A DNA stretch of 64,000 bases from positions 124,001-188,000 of the forward strand of contig NZ_JAGGKK010000003.1 in NCBI RefSeq assembly GCF_017873675.1. Direction: 5' to 3'. Position 1 is the stretch's first letter. Every line of letters begins with the position of its first letter. Both the position numbers and the translations under genes were made by a program. The DNA comes from Virgibacillus litoralis (GTDB taxonomy: Bacteria; Bacillota; Bacilli; Bacillales; Amphibacillaceae). Under the pieces are notes generated by a model. The model was not told the origin of the DNA, ran no database searches, and saw only the letters and a list, made by a program, of their open reading frames with translations. Positions 8,535-17,416 of this stretch are shown in pieces.

Positions 8535-8948
8535 TTATTTTTTACGGTTTTCATATGTATAGTAAATATTTGTTCTTTCTTCCTTTTCTTTTGCTTGGCT
8601 TTCCATTTTATCATAGTACTCCAAACCATTTTTAATATCATCAGAACAATCGCCGCACAATCTTCCATGAATTATATCGACGCCACATCGTTCACATGGA
8701 TAGGCTAATTTTGGGAACTGTGATGTCCGCAATCGCTTTTCTTTAATGAATTTAATAATAAGATTTTGATTTACCTCTGTAGCCTTCACAATCTCCATCA
8801 TAGTTGCTTCTCTGTTTTTCCGTATACTTAAAAAACGGTATACTGTTTCAAATGCTCTTTCTTCTTCTTTATAGCATGATTGACAAACATCTCGAATTGT
8901 TTTCACAAAAACTGCCTGGCAGCGAGAGCAATTTGCTAGTTCAGCCAT
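8535..8948 (-). CDS. yvyF: YvyF-type flagellar operon zinc-ribbon protein
   Basis: A 137-residue protein with two Cys pairs at the N-terminus (CSRCQ, CQSCYK) and two more at 93-107 (CERCGVD, CGDCSDD), separated by a winged-helix-like segment (TMMEIVKATEVNQNLIIKFI). This matches the YvyF/TIGR03826 family at this exact locus (comFC, yvyF, flgM). Its role is uncertain; an HTH between zinc ribbons suggests nucleic-acid or regulator binding (inference). The start follows AAGGGGGAG. Confidence 0.9.
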   Translation of the reverse strand: MAELANCSRCQAVFVKTIRDVCQSCYKEEERAFETVYRFLSIRKNREATMMEIVKATEVNQNLIIKFIKEKRLRTSQFPKLAYPCERCGVDIIHGRLCGDCSDDIKNGLEYYDKMESQAKEKEERTNIYYTYENRKK

Positions 8949-8983
8949 TGTAACTCCCCCTTATTATATATTAACACTATCCG

Positions 8984-9667
8984 CTATCCACGAACTAGTG
9001 TCAGGGCATAAATTGCCGGGCACCCCTTCTCCTTTAATAGTGATGCCGCATGACGCAACGTAGACCCCGTTGTATATATATCATCGGTAAGTATGACTGG
9101 TTTGTTTATAGTTTTGGTTATTTTAAATGGATTCAATGTAGAAATACGTTCTTTTCGTGTTTTCTTGGATTGTTTTTCACCATGTTCACGGGTAAGCAAT
9201 TCGCAAGTTTTTAATGGCAAGAAACGTGCGAGCTGCAGTGACTGGTTAAACCCCCGCTCCTTCATACGTTCATTGCTTAAAGGGATAGGAACAGCAATTA
9301 TGTCCTTTGGTAAATAACTGAATTCCTGGTCGAACGCTTTTGTATAATACCTTTTAAAAGAATTACCAAGGCAGTAATCCCCGCGATACTTCCACCTTGA
9401 GATCATATCCTGCATCTGCTCGTTATAATGAAAAACGGAGAAATTTAATACAAGTGGATCATCATTATCGCAAAGCTCGTTCCATCTTTTACAATCTTGA
9501 CATAAAGATTCTTCACTTTTACGGCTGCATTTTCTGCATCGTTTTCCTTCTAATACAGAGAACTCCTTCTCACAATCTGAACATAAATTCTTCGGTTTGG
9601 ATAAAATTAACAGGTTTTCCCAATTAGCTTCGGGAATAATTTCAGCATCACACCACAGACAATTCAT
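8984..9667 (-). CDS. comFC: Competence protein ComFC (phosphoribosyltransferase-like)
   Basis: A 227-residue ComFC/GntX family member. Residues 1-65 carry zinc-finger cysteines (CLWCD, CSDCEK, CRKCSRK, CQDCKR). The C-terminal half is a phosphoribosyltransferase fold with the PRPP loop VILTDDIYTTGST. It acts with the ComFA ATPase in moving transforming DNA into the cytoplasm. The start codon lies one base after the comFA stop, and GGGGAGG precedes it. comFB, found between these genes in B. subtilis, is absent. Confidence 0.95.
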   Translation of the reverse strand: MNCLWCDAEIIPEANWENLLILSKPKNLCSDCEKEFSVLEGKRCRKCSRKSEESLCQDCKRWNELCDNDDPLVLNFSVFHYNEQMQDMISRWKYRGDYCLGNSFKRYYTKAFDQEFSYLPKDIIAVPIPLSNERMKERGFNQSLQLARFLPLKTCELLTREHGEKQSKKTRKERISTLNPFKITKTINKPVILTDDIYTTGSTLRHAASLLKEKGCPAIYALTLVRG

Positions 9668-9668
9668 C

Positions 9669-11051
9669 TTACCGAAACCCTCCCCGTTTGTTCATCGTTT
9701 TAATGGAACGGACCGCTTGTACCATTGCTTCTGTTTTACCATTATGAAAAAAGACCACTTCCCCTGTCGGATCCTTTGGACTTCTTCCCGCTCTTCCTGC
9801 TATTTGAACTAGTGCTGCCTCATCAAAAACTGAATGCCCCGCATCAAATACGACTACATCAACTGCTGGAAAGGTCACACCACGTTCCAAAATAGTTGTT
9901 GTAACTAAAACCCTAATTTTTTTATTTCTAAATTGCTGGATTTTTTCTTCACGATTACTGTCAGATGCATGAACAGCGACTACATTGTCATCTTGTAGTA
10001 TTTGTCGAAGGTTCTTGCACAAATTTTCTGCGAGTATAATTGATGGAACAAAGATTAATAATTGGTGTTCTGGAGTTTTCCGGTGAGTATACCATTTTAA
10101 AAAAGATTTTGGAGGCTGGAAACTTTTCATATCCTTTTGCAAGGAATTGCACATATGAAAAGCAGGTACTGGCAATGGATAGCCATGAAAACGACTTGGT
10201 ACGAAAATATGTTGGAGCTTCTTGCGGGCAATTTGAAGTTGATGTTTCTGTCGCGGAGTAGCTGTTAAATAAATGGTCGTGTTCGAATCTTCTCTTTTTG
10301 AACGATTAGCAGCATACGAAAGAGATTTATCAGCATGGTATGGAAAAGCATCAATCTCATCAATAATAATGACATCAAACGCATTCTTAAAGCGTAACAA
10401 CTGGTGTGTTGTTGCAATTACGAATTGAGCAGCCCCATCCATATCCCGGCTGCCTCCATAAAGACCTTGGATATAAATACCCGAAAAGGCTTCACGTAGC
10501 CTTGGCAGCAATTCACGTACGACGTCTGTTCGTGGTGTAGCGATACAAATACGCTTACCGCGTTTTAATGATTCAGCAATTCCTGGAAAAAGCATTTCTG
10601 TCTTACCTGCACCACAAACAGCCCATACAAGTAATTCCTTCTCTTTATTGAAAATTGCTTCTGTAATACGGTCAGCAGCCTTTTGCTGTGCTTCCGTGAG
10701 TTCTCCATTCCATGTACATGCATTCTTATGAGCAGGCCATTCAACCTTTGGACCAGTCCATTCATATAGCGGCTCACATTCCATGACGCGTCCCATTTCA
10801 ATGCACTTTCGGCAATATAAATGTGTTTTATCGCATTTGTTACAAGGTATGCTACCAAATAAAGACCGTTTGTAGTTACCACATCGCTGACACTGATATT
10901 GGTGAAATTTCTTATTAATCGAAGACCTTGGTGTAAAAAAAGAATTATGAAGAAGTTGCTTAAATGTGGCTTCATCTATTGGGATTTCTCTTCTTAATAA
11001 AAGTTTTCCTGAATAGTGGCTGATAATTTCTTTGTCGGGGTTGTAAGGCAT
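9669..11051 (-). CDS. comFA: DNA-uptake helicase ComFA
   Basis: A 460-residue superfamily 2 DEAD-box ATPase. A four-cysteine zinc finger lies at about residues 55-88 (CQRCG, CNKCDK, CRKC). Walker A is GAGKTE at about 147, motif II is DEID (IIIDEIDAF), and the C-terminal lobe has TTTILERGVTF and motif VI QIAGRAGR. ComFA is a membrane-associated motor for single-stranded DNA import in competent cells. The start follows AAGGAGAG. It forms an operon with comFC and probably yvyF. I see no clear ComK box. Confidence 0.96.
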   Translation of the reverse strand: MPYNPDKEIISHYSGKLLLRREIPIDEATFKQLLHNSFFTPRSSINKKFHQYQCQRCGNYKRSLFGSIPCNKCDKTHLYCRKCIEMGRVMECEPLYEWTGPKVEWPAHKNACTWNGELTEAQQKAADRITEAIFNKEKELLVWAVCGAGKTEMLFPGIAESLKRGKRICIATPRTDVVRELLPRLREAFSGIYIQGLYGGSRDMDGAAQFVIATTHQLLRFKNAFDVIIIDEIDAFPYHADKSLSYAANRSKREDSNTTIYLTATPRQKHQLQIARKKLQHIFVPSRFHGYPLPVPAFHMCNSLQKDMKSFQPPKSFLKWYTHRKTPEHQLLIFVPSIILAENLCKNLRQILQDDNVVAVHASDSNREEKIQQFRNKKIRVLVTTTILERGVTFPAVDVVVFDAGHSVFDEAALVQIAGRAGRSPKDPTGEVVFFHNGKTEAMVQAVRSIKTMNKRGGFR

Positions 11052-11130
11052 GGACTAACTCTCCTTCTTCAGAGGATTAAGAGGATTAAGAGCATACCAG
11101 TCAGGGGGACTGGCAGCTATGAAAAAATTA

Positions 11131-11973
11131 TTATTTCTTATACCAGCTAACGCCAACGGCACCTTCACCAAGATGTGTGCCAATTACAGGTCCGAAGTGG
11201 CTAATCGAACTGTCAATATTTGGATACATGGAATCTACACTATTTTTTAAATCAATTGCGGTCTGCACATCATTAGCGTGTATGAAGGCTACCTTTAGGT
11301 TTTTGCCTTGCTTAGCATCATCCTCAAGCATACCAATGATTCGATTTAATGCCTTTTTTCGTGTGCGGATTTTTTCAAAAGGAACAATCTTTTTATCAAC
11401 AAAATGAAGAACTGGTTTAACCTGCAATAAACTTCCAACAATTGCTTGGGCACCATTTAAACGACCGCCTCGCTGCAAATGACTTAAATCATCTACCATA
11501 AAATATGCTCGAATACTTTGTTTAATTTCTTCGAGGCGATTGATAATTTCATTTGGTTCTTTTCCTGCCTCAGCCATTTCTGCTGCTTCCAGCACATAAA
11601 AACCCTGTGCCATCGCACTGAGTTCGGAATCAAACGGATAAACCTCTATCCCTTCAGCCATCTCTCCGCCACTGACAACAGTTTGGTATGTTCCACTAAT
11701 TCCACTTGATAAATGGATGGCTATAACTGCATCGTAATCCTTTGCAAGCTCTTCAAATTTATCTGCAATTGCACCGATTGAGGGCTGTGAGGTTTTTGGT
11801 AAGCTCTCCGATTCCTTGACCTTCTGGTAAAATTCCTTTGTTGTAATATCAATTGACTCACGATACGTTGTATTTTCAAACATGACACTTAACGGGACGA
11901 CATGAATATTATGCTGATCTTTCTGCGGATCAGATATATATGCCGTACTATCAGTCATTACAGCGACTTTCAT
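11131..11973 (-). CDS. DegV family fatty-acid-binding protein
   Basis: A 280-residue DegV/FakB-like protein. Family motifs: MTDSTAYI at the N-terminus, SIDITTKEFY, the lipid headgroup loop LPKTSQPSIG, and HLSSGISGTYQ. Members bind a fatty acid and, when partnered with FakA kinase, present it for phosphorylation. It occupies the same place (between comFA and degU) as yviA of B. subtilis. GAAGAGGAG precedes the ATG. It appears monocistronic. Confidence 0.93.
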   Translation of the reverse strand: MKVAVMTDSTAYISDPQKDQHNIHVVPLSVMFENTTYRESIDITTKEFYQKVKESESLPKTSQPSIGAIADKFEELAKDYDAVIAIHLSSGISGTYQTVVSGGEMAEGIEVYPFDSELSAMAQGFYVLEAAEMAEAGKEPNEIINRLEEIKQSIRAYFMVDDLSHLQRGGRLNGAQAIVGSLLQVKPVLHFVDKKIVPFEKIRTRKKALNRIIGMLEDDAKQGKNLKVAFIHANDVQTAIDLKNSVDSMYPNIDSSISHFGPVIGTHLGEGAVGVSWYKK

Positions 11974-12051
11974 TGTCTACCTTCTCCTCTTCTCACTTGT
12001 ACTATAATTTATTTTACATGAAGAAAAATAATTTTGCACCAGAAATATATG

Positions 12052-12108
12052 CACTTATGCACTAAGAAAGGATTTATACTTTCTTATTTGCCAAAAAAAT
12101 ACTCTGTT
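12052..12108. repeat. Dispersed hairpin repeat R1, copy 2
   Basis: Short copy: GCACTTATGCACTAAGAAAG, then TTTATACTTTCTTATTTGC, forming the same TAAGAAAG / CTTTCTTA stem as the copies at 5050 and 27298. It lies just upstream of the degV gene and beside the degU terminator. Confidence 0.6.
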
Positions 12109-12130
12109 ACTATAAAAGCAACAGAGTACA
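12093..12130 (-). terminator. Terminator after degU
   Basis: Stem TACTCTGTT / AACAGAGTA followed on the minus strand by seven Ts. It ends the degS-degU transcript. Confidence 0.85.
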
Positions 12131-12161
12131 GAATACCTATCAAAATTTAAAGGAACAAATA

Positions 12162-12854
12162 CTAATATTGTACTTCTACCCAGCCTTTGCGAATTGCTGA
12201 TACAACTGCCTGCGTTCGGTCATTCACGCTCATTTTCTGCAGAATATTGCTGACGTGGTTTTTGACCGTCTTTTCACTAATGTATAATGTTTCGGCAACA
12301 GCTCGATTACTTTTCCCGTCTGCAAGAAGCTGCAATACTTCACATTCTCGTCTTGTAAGCAGATGAAGCGGTTTATGATACTCAATAGCGTTTTCTGCCA
12401 CATTAGAAACATTTTCCTGAGCTAGACGACGATATTCCTGAACCAGGTTGTGGGTCACTTTCGGATGAAGATAGGAACCCCCTTCACTAACTACTTTTAT
12501 AGCTTCGATTAACGAATCTGAGTCCATTTCCTTCAGTAAATATCCTTGTGCACCTGTTTTCAATGCATGCGTTACATAGCTTTCATCATCATGAATCGAA
12601 AGTATAATAACATTCGTGTTTGGAAAATGTCTTACGAGATCTGCAGTTGCCTGTACACCATTCATTGTAGGCATGTTGATATCCATCAATACAACATCAG
12701 GACTGTGTTCTCTAACTAAAGAAGAAGCAACAAGACCATCATCACCCTCTGCAACAACCTCAAATGATTGTTCAAATTCAAGGATTCGCTTTACACCTTC
12801 ACGAAATAATTTGTGGTCATCAATTAATACAATTTTTGTTTGTTTCATATTCAT
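12162..12854 (-). CDS. degU: Response regulator DegU
   Basis: A 230-residue NarL/FixJ-type regulator. The receiver domain has the acidic pair in IDDH, phospho-acceptor Asp58 (VVLMDINMP) and [14 protein letters not shown]. The C-terminal LuxR HTH reads [18 protein letters not shown], then [17 protein letters not shown]. DegU controls exoenzymes, competence, motility and biofilm genes, and its activity depends on the DegS-set phosphorylation level. AGGAGG lies ten bases before the ATG. It lies 138 bases after degS, a gap holding a possible extra promoter. Confidence 0.97.
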   Translation of the reverse strand: MNMKQTKIVLIDDHKLFREGVKRILEFEQSFEVVAEGDDGLVASSLVREHSPDVVLMDINMPTMNGVQATADLVRHFPNTNVIILSIHDDESYVTHALKTGAQGYLLKEMDSDSLIEAIKVVSEGGSYLHPKVTHNLVQEYRRLAQENVSNVAENAIEYHKPLHLLTRRECEVLQLLADGKSNRAVAETLYISEKTVKNHVSNILQKMSVNDRTQAVVSAIRKGWVEVQY

Positions 12855-12941
12855 CGATTTTGTTCCTCCTAGATTAATAGCTATTTATTTATCTATACCC
12901 TATTACGTTTCAATGGTAGTCTAATTTCGTACTTTATCTTT

Positions 12942-12966
12942 ATATCGGTTTAAATCTATTATACTT
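12942..12966 (-). promoter_or_regulatory. Possible sigma-D-like -10 upstream of degU
   Basis: The minus strand reads ACCGATATAAAG between degS and degU, close to the sigma-D -10 GCCGATAT. No convincing TAAA -35 stands at the right distance, so this is only a candidate. Confidence 0.3.
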
Positions 12967-12992
12967 GAATAGTTAGAAATTAGTAAATTTTC

Positions 12993-14132
12993 TCATGAAA
13001 GTTCATATGGGACTTTAATCATAATTTTTGTGCCTTCACCAATTGTAGAGTTAATTGTCAGCTTACCATTCAACATTTCAACACGTTCCCTCATACCAAT
13101 TAATCCAAACGATTTATCTCGTTTTAATGCTGGGTCAAAGCCTTTACCGTTATCATTAATTACCATCACTAAATCCTTGGTTCCAACCTCTAGCTTCACC
13201 TTTATCAAAGTAGCATCTGCATGCTTAATGGCATTCTGAATGGATTCCTGTACTAAACGAAAAAAAGCAATTTCATATTTTTGATTTAATCTTTTTTGAA
13301 GTCCCATCGATGAAAACTCGATTTCTGTATCATTATAATCAGCAATTGTAGCAACATATTTTTTTATTGTAGGTATTAGTCCTAAGTCATCCAACGCCAT
13401 TGGGCGCAAATCATAAATAATGCGTCTTACTTCATATAAAGATGAACGAATCATTTTTCGCACACTTTTAATTTCTTTTAATGCATCGTCAACCGTTCCT
13501 TCACGAAATGTGCGATCCACTAGCTCTGAACGGAGCAGTATGTTTGCCAGCATCTGGGCGGGTCCATCGTGAATTTCCCTGGATATTTTTCGACGTTCAT
13601 CTTCTTGGGCCTCAATAATTTTTAGGCCAAACTCCTGCTTTTCTTTAGCTTCTTCAATCATTTCATTGACTTGTTTAAAATCATCATTTAGATAAGTGAG
13701 AATAACTGATATTTTACTAGCCAATCCTTCAGCACGTTCAATGGTTTGATCCAATGTAAGTAAGCGGCGTTCAAGATCATCTCGGCGATCGCGTAGTCCT
13801 TTTTCTTCTTGGCGTAACATTGCAAGCTCTGTTTGCATTGTGTGTGTGTTTTCATAAACTTCGCGTATTTCACTTTCTGAATGGCGATCAAAGTACTTAC
13901 TCACCTCGGAAAGCCGCTGCCTGGAATACTTTACCTTTTGTTCCAATGCATCGCCATCATTTATATGCTCGATGACTTTTTCTTTCGTGTCTTTTAATTC
14001 TCTAAGTAAATTTTCATGCTCGCCTCGTGCTTCTTCACTTATGTTAAAAATTTCATCTTTACTTTTTTGAACAACATCGATCATTTCATCAATAACATAA
14101 TCCAATGCTTTTTCTTCCATTTTTTGAACCAT
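12993..14132 (-). CDS. degS: Sensor histidine kinase DegS
   Basis: A 379-residue cytoplasmic HisKA_3 kinase with no membrane segments. Residues 1-170 form a long coiled-coil sensor region. The phospho-acceptor His188 lies in RRKISREIHDGPAQMLANIL, and the ATPase has VINDNGKGFDP and FGLIGMRERV. It phosphorylates and dephosphorylates DegU. The assigned start gives the usual length; RBS is weak (GGTGGGACAAG). It heads degS-degU and is transcribed away from yvyE. Confidence 0.97.
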   Translation of the reverse strand: MVQKMEEKALDYVIDEMIDVVQKSKDEIFNISEEARGEHENLLRELKDTKEKVIEHINDGDALEQKVKYSRQRLSEVSKYFDRHSESEIREVYENTHTMQTELAMLRQEEKGLRDRRDDLERRLLTLDQTIERAEGLASKISVILTYLNDDFKQVNEMIEEAKEKQEFGLKIIEAQEDERRKISREIHDGPAQMLANILLRSELVDRTFREGTVDDALKEIKSVRKMIRSSLYEVRRIIYDLRPMALDDLGLIPTIKKYVATIADYNDTEIEFSSMGLQKRLNQKYEIAFFRLVQESIQNAIKHADATLIKVKLEVGTKDLVMVINDNGKGFDPALKRDKSFGLIGMRERVEMLNGKLTINSTIGEGTKIMIKVPYELS

Positions 14133-14283
14133 CTTGTCCCACCAACCTATGATATAATTATTCGAAATGAATTATTTTTTTAATAGGGTCTTTTAGCATA
14201 CTTTTAGGAAAGTTTATCCTTTAATTATAGGTCAAATTATATCCCTACTTATAATAATGGATTGTCAGGAGGTTAAAAGCAAG

Positions 14284-14916
14284 ATGTTATCGAATTATTT
14301 TACCGTAAAAAATGCAGGAATTTATCAACTAATCATACAAAAGTCACGTTTTATTGGCTATGTAAAGCGAGTAGAAACAGAAGAAGCTGCCCAATCCTTT
14401 ATTCAGGAAATTAAAAAAAAGCACCATGACGCAAACCATAATTGCTCAGCATACATGGTTGGTGAGAATAATCAAATTCAAAAGGCCAATGATGACGGTG
14501 AGCCTAGCGGTACTGCAGGTGTACCTATGCTGGAAGTGTTAAAGAAACAGAACTTAAAGGACACCGTTATCGTTGTGACTAGATACTTTGGTGGCGTAAA
14601 ACTCGGAGCTGGTGGCTTAATCCGGGCATATGGCAGTACTACATCACAAGCAATAGCTGCCGCTGGAGTAGTGGAACGTCAACTAATGCAAGGTCTGTCC
14701 ATTGTTGTCAGTTACCCATTACTAGGCAAACTGGAAAATGTTTTACGTAACTCTGATTATGTTTTAGATTCCATTAATTATCTTGAACAAGTAGAATTTA
14801 TTGTTTATGTGCGTGATGGCGAGGAAACAAACTTCCGCGAATGGATTACTGATCTCACTAGCAATCAAGCTACATTTGAAGCAAAAGGAACAGCATATGT
14901 GGAGATTGATGTTTAG
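14284..14916 (+). CDS. yvyE: YigZ/IMPACT family protein (YvyE)
   Basis: A 210-residue protein starting MLSNYFTVKNAGIYQLII. It has the IMPACT/UPF0029 signatures KKKHHDANHNCSAYMVG, DDGEPSGTAGVPML and TRYFGGVKLGAGGL. A smaller C-terminal domain follows. Homologues influence translation control in eukaryotes; the bacterial role is unclear. I use the ATG at 14284 because AGGAGG lies 11 bases before it; an earlier in-frame ATG at 14257 would place that site inside the gene. It is divergent from degSU, as in B. subtilis. Confidence 0.93.
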   Translation: MLSNYFTVKNAGIYQLIIQKSRFIGYVKRVETEEAAQSFIQEIKKKHHDANHNCSAYMVGENNQIQKANDDGEPSGTAGVPMLEVLKKQNLKDTVIVVTRYFGGVKLGAGGLIRAYGSTTSQAIAAAGVVERQLMQGLSIVVSYPLLGKLENVLRNSDYVLDSINYLEQVEFIVYVRDGEETNFREWITDLTSNQATFEAKGTAYVEIDV

Positions 14917-14957
14917 CCCTGTTATTCTCTATTTAAGTATTTAAGTATTTAAGTGGA

Positions 14958-14995
14958 AAAGGAGCACTGTCTCAAAGCTTTGACAGTGCTCCTTC
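14958..14995. terminator. Bidirectional terminator between yvyE and nagB
   Basis: Strong stem AAGGAGCACTGTC / GACAGTGCTCCTT between convergent genes; it overlaps the last codons of nagB. Three copies of TATTTAAG lie just left of it (14930-14953). Confidence 0.8.
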
Positions 14996-15697
14996 ATCTG
15001 CAATCAGTATGACATTTTCATGCTTCTGCAAAATAGATGCTGGGAAATCCTCAGAAATTTCTCCATTTACCAGTCTAAAAACAGCCTCTGCCTTCTTTTC
15101 ACCGGAGACTAACAGAAGTATTTTTTTACTCTCCATAATTGTCTCAATCCCCATCGTTATAGCTTTTTTTGGCACATCTTCCAATGAATCAAAAAAACGG
15201 GCATTTGCTTTACGGGTAGTCTCGTCTAATTCTACAATATGTGTACGACTGTCAAAAGCAGTTCCAGGCTCATTAAATCCAATATGACCATTTAGCCCTA
15301 ATCCCAAAACCTGTACATCAATATACTCAGCTATATACATTAATGTTTCATAATCCCGACATTCCTTTTTAAGATCATCGGCATCACCATCAGGCAAAAA
15401 AGCACGATTGTCAGGCAAGTCAATATGCTTAAACAATTTTTCATTCATGTAAAAACGATAACTGTTAGGGTTTTCTCCTGGTAAACCAACATATTCGTCT
15501 AAGTTAAAAGTTGTCGTTTTTGTAAATGAAACCTTGGTCCTTTGATATGAATCAATAATCTGCTGGTACATCCCTTCTGGTGTAGAACCTGTTGCAAGAC
15601 CCAATACAGGATTATCAAGCTTATTTATCTTCTCCACTATTAAATCACAAGCCTTCTCGCTCATCTCATCATAATTTCTGACTTTAAGAATTTCCAT
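14972..15697 (-). CDS. nagB: Glucosamine-6-phosphate deaminase
   Basis: A 241-residue NagB. Motifs: GLATGSTPEGMYQ (phosphate loop), TTFNLDEYVGL with the catalytic Asp, and GLGLNGHIGFNEPG. It converts glucosamine 6-phosphate to fructose 6-phosphate and ammonia. CGAGGAGG precedes the start, and nagA ends five bases upstream, so the two form an operon. No nagR (GntR-type) follows here, unlike B. subtilis nagAB-yvoA. Confidence 0.97.
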   Translation of the reverse strand: MEILKVRNYDEMSEKACDLIVEKINKLDNPVLGLATGSTPEGMYQQIIDSYQRTKVSFTKTTTFNLDEYVGLPGENPNSYRFYMNEKLFKHIDLPDNRAFLPDGDADDLKKECRDYETLMYIAEYIDVQVLGLGLNGHIGFNEPGTAFDSRTHIVELDETTRKANARFFDSLEDVPKKAITMGIETIMESKKILLLVSGEKKAEAVFRLVNGEISEDFPASILQKHENVILIADEGALSKL

Positions 15698-15702
15698 TCA
15701 GC

Positions 15703-16869
15703 TTATTCCTCCTCGTGCGCAATTTCTCCACGGCAAATCGTATATTTGATTTGTAAGTTATTATCTACGAGCAAAAGATCTGCATCCTTCCCAACTTTAA
15801 TACTCCCCTTTTTGTCAAAAATGCCTAGTTGTTTGGCTGGATTTGAAGAAGCCATTTCGATAACATTTTTAATCGATACATCCTTTAATTGAAGCATTTG
15901 TTGTGCACCCTGATACATTTTCAGTATACTTCCAGCAAGGGTCCCATCACTTAGAACAGCCCGGTCCTCTGTTACATTTACAGGTTGCCCACCTAACTCG
16001 TATGCACCAGAATGCAAGCATTTTGCGCGCATTGCATCAGTAATTAAAATTAACCGTTCACTTCCTATATTTGAATAGATAAGCTGAAGCATTTCGGGTG
16101 CTACATGAATTCCGTCAGCAATTAATTCAGCACGCAATTCTTCCAGTCGAAAAGCAGCACCTACAACTCCTATATCACGATGATGTATCCCTGTCATTGC
16201 ATTACATATATGTGTTACCTGACGAACCCCATGAGTTATCGCTGTTTTCATTCCATCAAAACCGATCCCTGTATGTCCCGCTGAGACGTTCACACCTGAC
16301 TCATATAAAGACCTAATAAATGTGCCATCTTCATCATGTTCAGGGGCAAGTGTAATAGTTTTAATTTTATCCCCTGACAACTGTTGCCATTTATTAAACT
16401 GCCCAATATCCGGCTTCATAATATATTCAAGTGGCTGTGCACCTTTTTTACTTTCTTCAATAAAGGGGCCTTCAAGATGTACCCCCATTACTTCCGCTTG
16501 ACCACGCTTAGATGTATATTCCGCCACATTTCGCAAAGCATCCTCAATACTTTCAGGTGATTGGGTAATAGTTGTTGCTAAAAAACTGGTTGTACCTTCT
16601 TTTGGTAAAACTTCTGCCATTGTATCCAACGCTTCCTCAGTTGAATCCATCACGTCTGCGCCTGCAGCACCGTGAATATGCCCATCGATAAATCCAGGTA
16701 TAAGATTTAGTCCTTGTCCATCGATAATTTGCGCATTTTCTGGAGTTGTTGTGTTTACGTTATTATGTATTCCTTTTATTTTACTATCCTCTATAAGTAT
16801 TGAACCCTTAACAATACCTTCTGTTTCAGTATATATGCTGGCATTTTTAATAAACAACGATTGCTTCAT
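15703..16869 (-). CDS. nagA: N-acetylglucosamine-6-phosphate deacetylase
   Basis: A 388-residue amidohydrolase. Metal and active-site segments: GFIDGHIHGAAGADVMD, GVHLEGPFIEESKKGA, LAPEHDE, VSAGHTG, THICNAMTGIHHRD and LITDAMRAK. It removes acetate from N-acetylglucosamine 6-phosphate, feeding nagB next to it. With the amiE-nagZ-namZ operon at 58-63 kb it would complete recovery of cell-wall GlcNAc. An inverted repeat at 16891-16920 may be its operator. Confidence 0.96.
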   Translation of the reverse strand: MKQSLFIKNASIYTETEGIVKGSILIEDSKIKGIHNNVNTTTPENAQIIDGQGLNLIPGFIDGHIHGAAGADVMDSTEEALDTMAEVLPKEGTTSFLATTITQSPESIEDALRNVAEYTSKRGQAEVMGVHLEGPFIEESKKGAQPLEYIMKPDIGQFNKWQQLSGDKIKTITLAPEHDEDGTFIRSLYESGVNVSAGHTGIGFDGMKTAITHGVRQVTHICNAMTGIHHRDIGVVGAAFRLEELRAELIADGIHVAPEMLQLIYSNIGSERLILITDAMRAKCLHSGAYELGGQPVNVTEDRAVLSDGTLAGSILKMYQGAQQMLQLKDVSIKNVIEMASSNPAKQLGIFDKKGSIKVGKDADLLLVDNNLQIKYTICRGEIAHEEE

Positions 16870-16890
16870 AAATTCATCAGCCCTTTGTAT

Positions 16891-16920
16891 TTGCTAATCT
16901 TTAAGGTAGCATATTAGCAA
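16891..16920. promoter_or_regulatory. Inverted repeat upstream of nagA
   Basis: Arms TTGCTAAT and ATTAGCAA, separated by 14 bases, begin 22 bases upstream of the nagA start. Position suggests an operator or promoter-overlapping site. It does not resemble the NagR/DasR site I know, so the regulator is unassigned. Confidence 0.35.
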
Positions 16921-16944
16921 CACACATGTCTAGAAACCAACCAC

Positions 16945-17015
16945 TATTAGAAAACTTGGCATTCGCCAAGTCTTTGGGCGAATTGCATTAGTTGCGTTTA
17001 TGCAGTTAAAAAACC
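16945..17015. repeat. Dispersed hairpin repeat R1, copy 3
   Basis: Carries TTAGAAAACTTGG, CATTCGCCAAGTCTTTGGGCG and TTGCGTTTATGCAGTTAAAA, matching the order of blocks in the copies at 5050 and 27298. The second hairpin is truncated. Confidence 0.6.
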
Positions 17016-17169
17016 AACATGGCAGCAGAGCGTACAACCGCCATCATGAATTTGTAATCGAATTAGAGAGGTGTTTTCTTATAATTAATATTGAGTAAAT
17101 TTGAGATTTTGCTGACACCTGGGACCTTATTTGTTACAAATCCCCTCTATTAACCATGATATATGTAAA

Positions 17170-17245
17170 TTAAGGGCTTCTGTGTCCGAATAACTTCAAA
17201 AAGAGGACTTTTCTATAGAAATAGGGCCTCCTGTGTCCGCTAGAA
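17170..17245. repeat. Paired intergenic repeat with ~50-bp period
   Basis: AGGGCTTCTGTGTCCG and AGGGCCTCCTGTGTCCG occur as direct repeats about 50 bases apart, separated by an A/T-rich stretch. The rest of the 16921-17416 gap shows no convincing gene; a 28-codon frame at 17287 was rejected. Confidence 0.4.
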
Positions 17246-17377
17246 TATAAAGGCTAAGTAAAGATATAGCACAAGGAGACGCAACCATGTCTCGGGAAAT
17301 CGTCAGCCTGCAACGGAAATCAACAAGCCTAGCACATTTACGGCTTTATTTTATGAAATTGAATCAACCCTAAAAGA

Positions 17378-17412
17378 AAAACTACATTCGCTAAGATAGC
17401 AATGTAGTTTAT
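17378..17412 (-). terminator. Terminator after the 49-residue gene
   Basis: On the minus strand, AAACTACATT-GC / GC-GAATGTAGTTT followed by T-rich sequence, directly past the small gene's stop. It supports that gene being expressed. Confidence 0.7.
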
Positions 17413-17416
17413 AAAT

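Noticed and set aside
8984-11051. Missing comFB as evidence of a broken competence operon
   Set aside because: comFA and comFC are intact and overlap by translation coupling; comFB is often absent in Bacillaceae.
11072-11096. AGAGGATTAAG direct repeat next to comFA
   Set aside because: Only two units of about 10 bases beside the ribosome site; too short to distinguish from chance.
14930-14955. Triple TATTTAAG as a regulatory repeat
   Set aside because: Short AT-rich direct repeat between convergent genes, with no promoter to act on.
17287-17373. 28-codon frame after AAGGAGACGC
   Set aside because: Composition is not gene-like, no terminator follows on that strand, and it overlaps repeat-like sequence.
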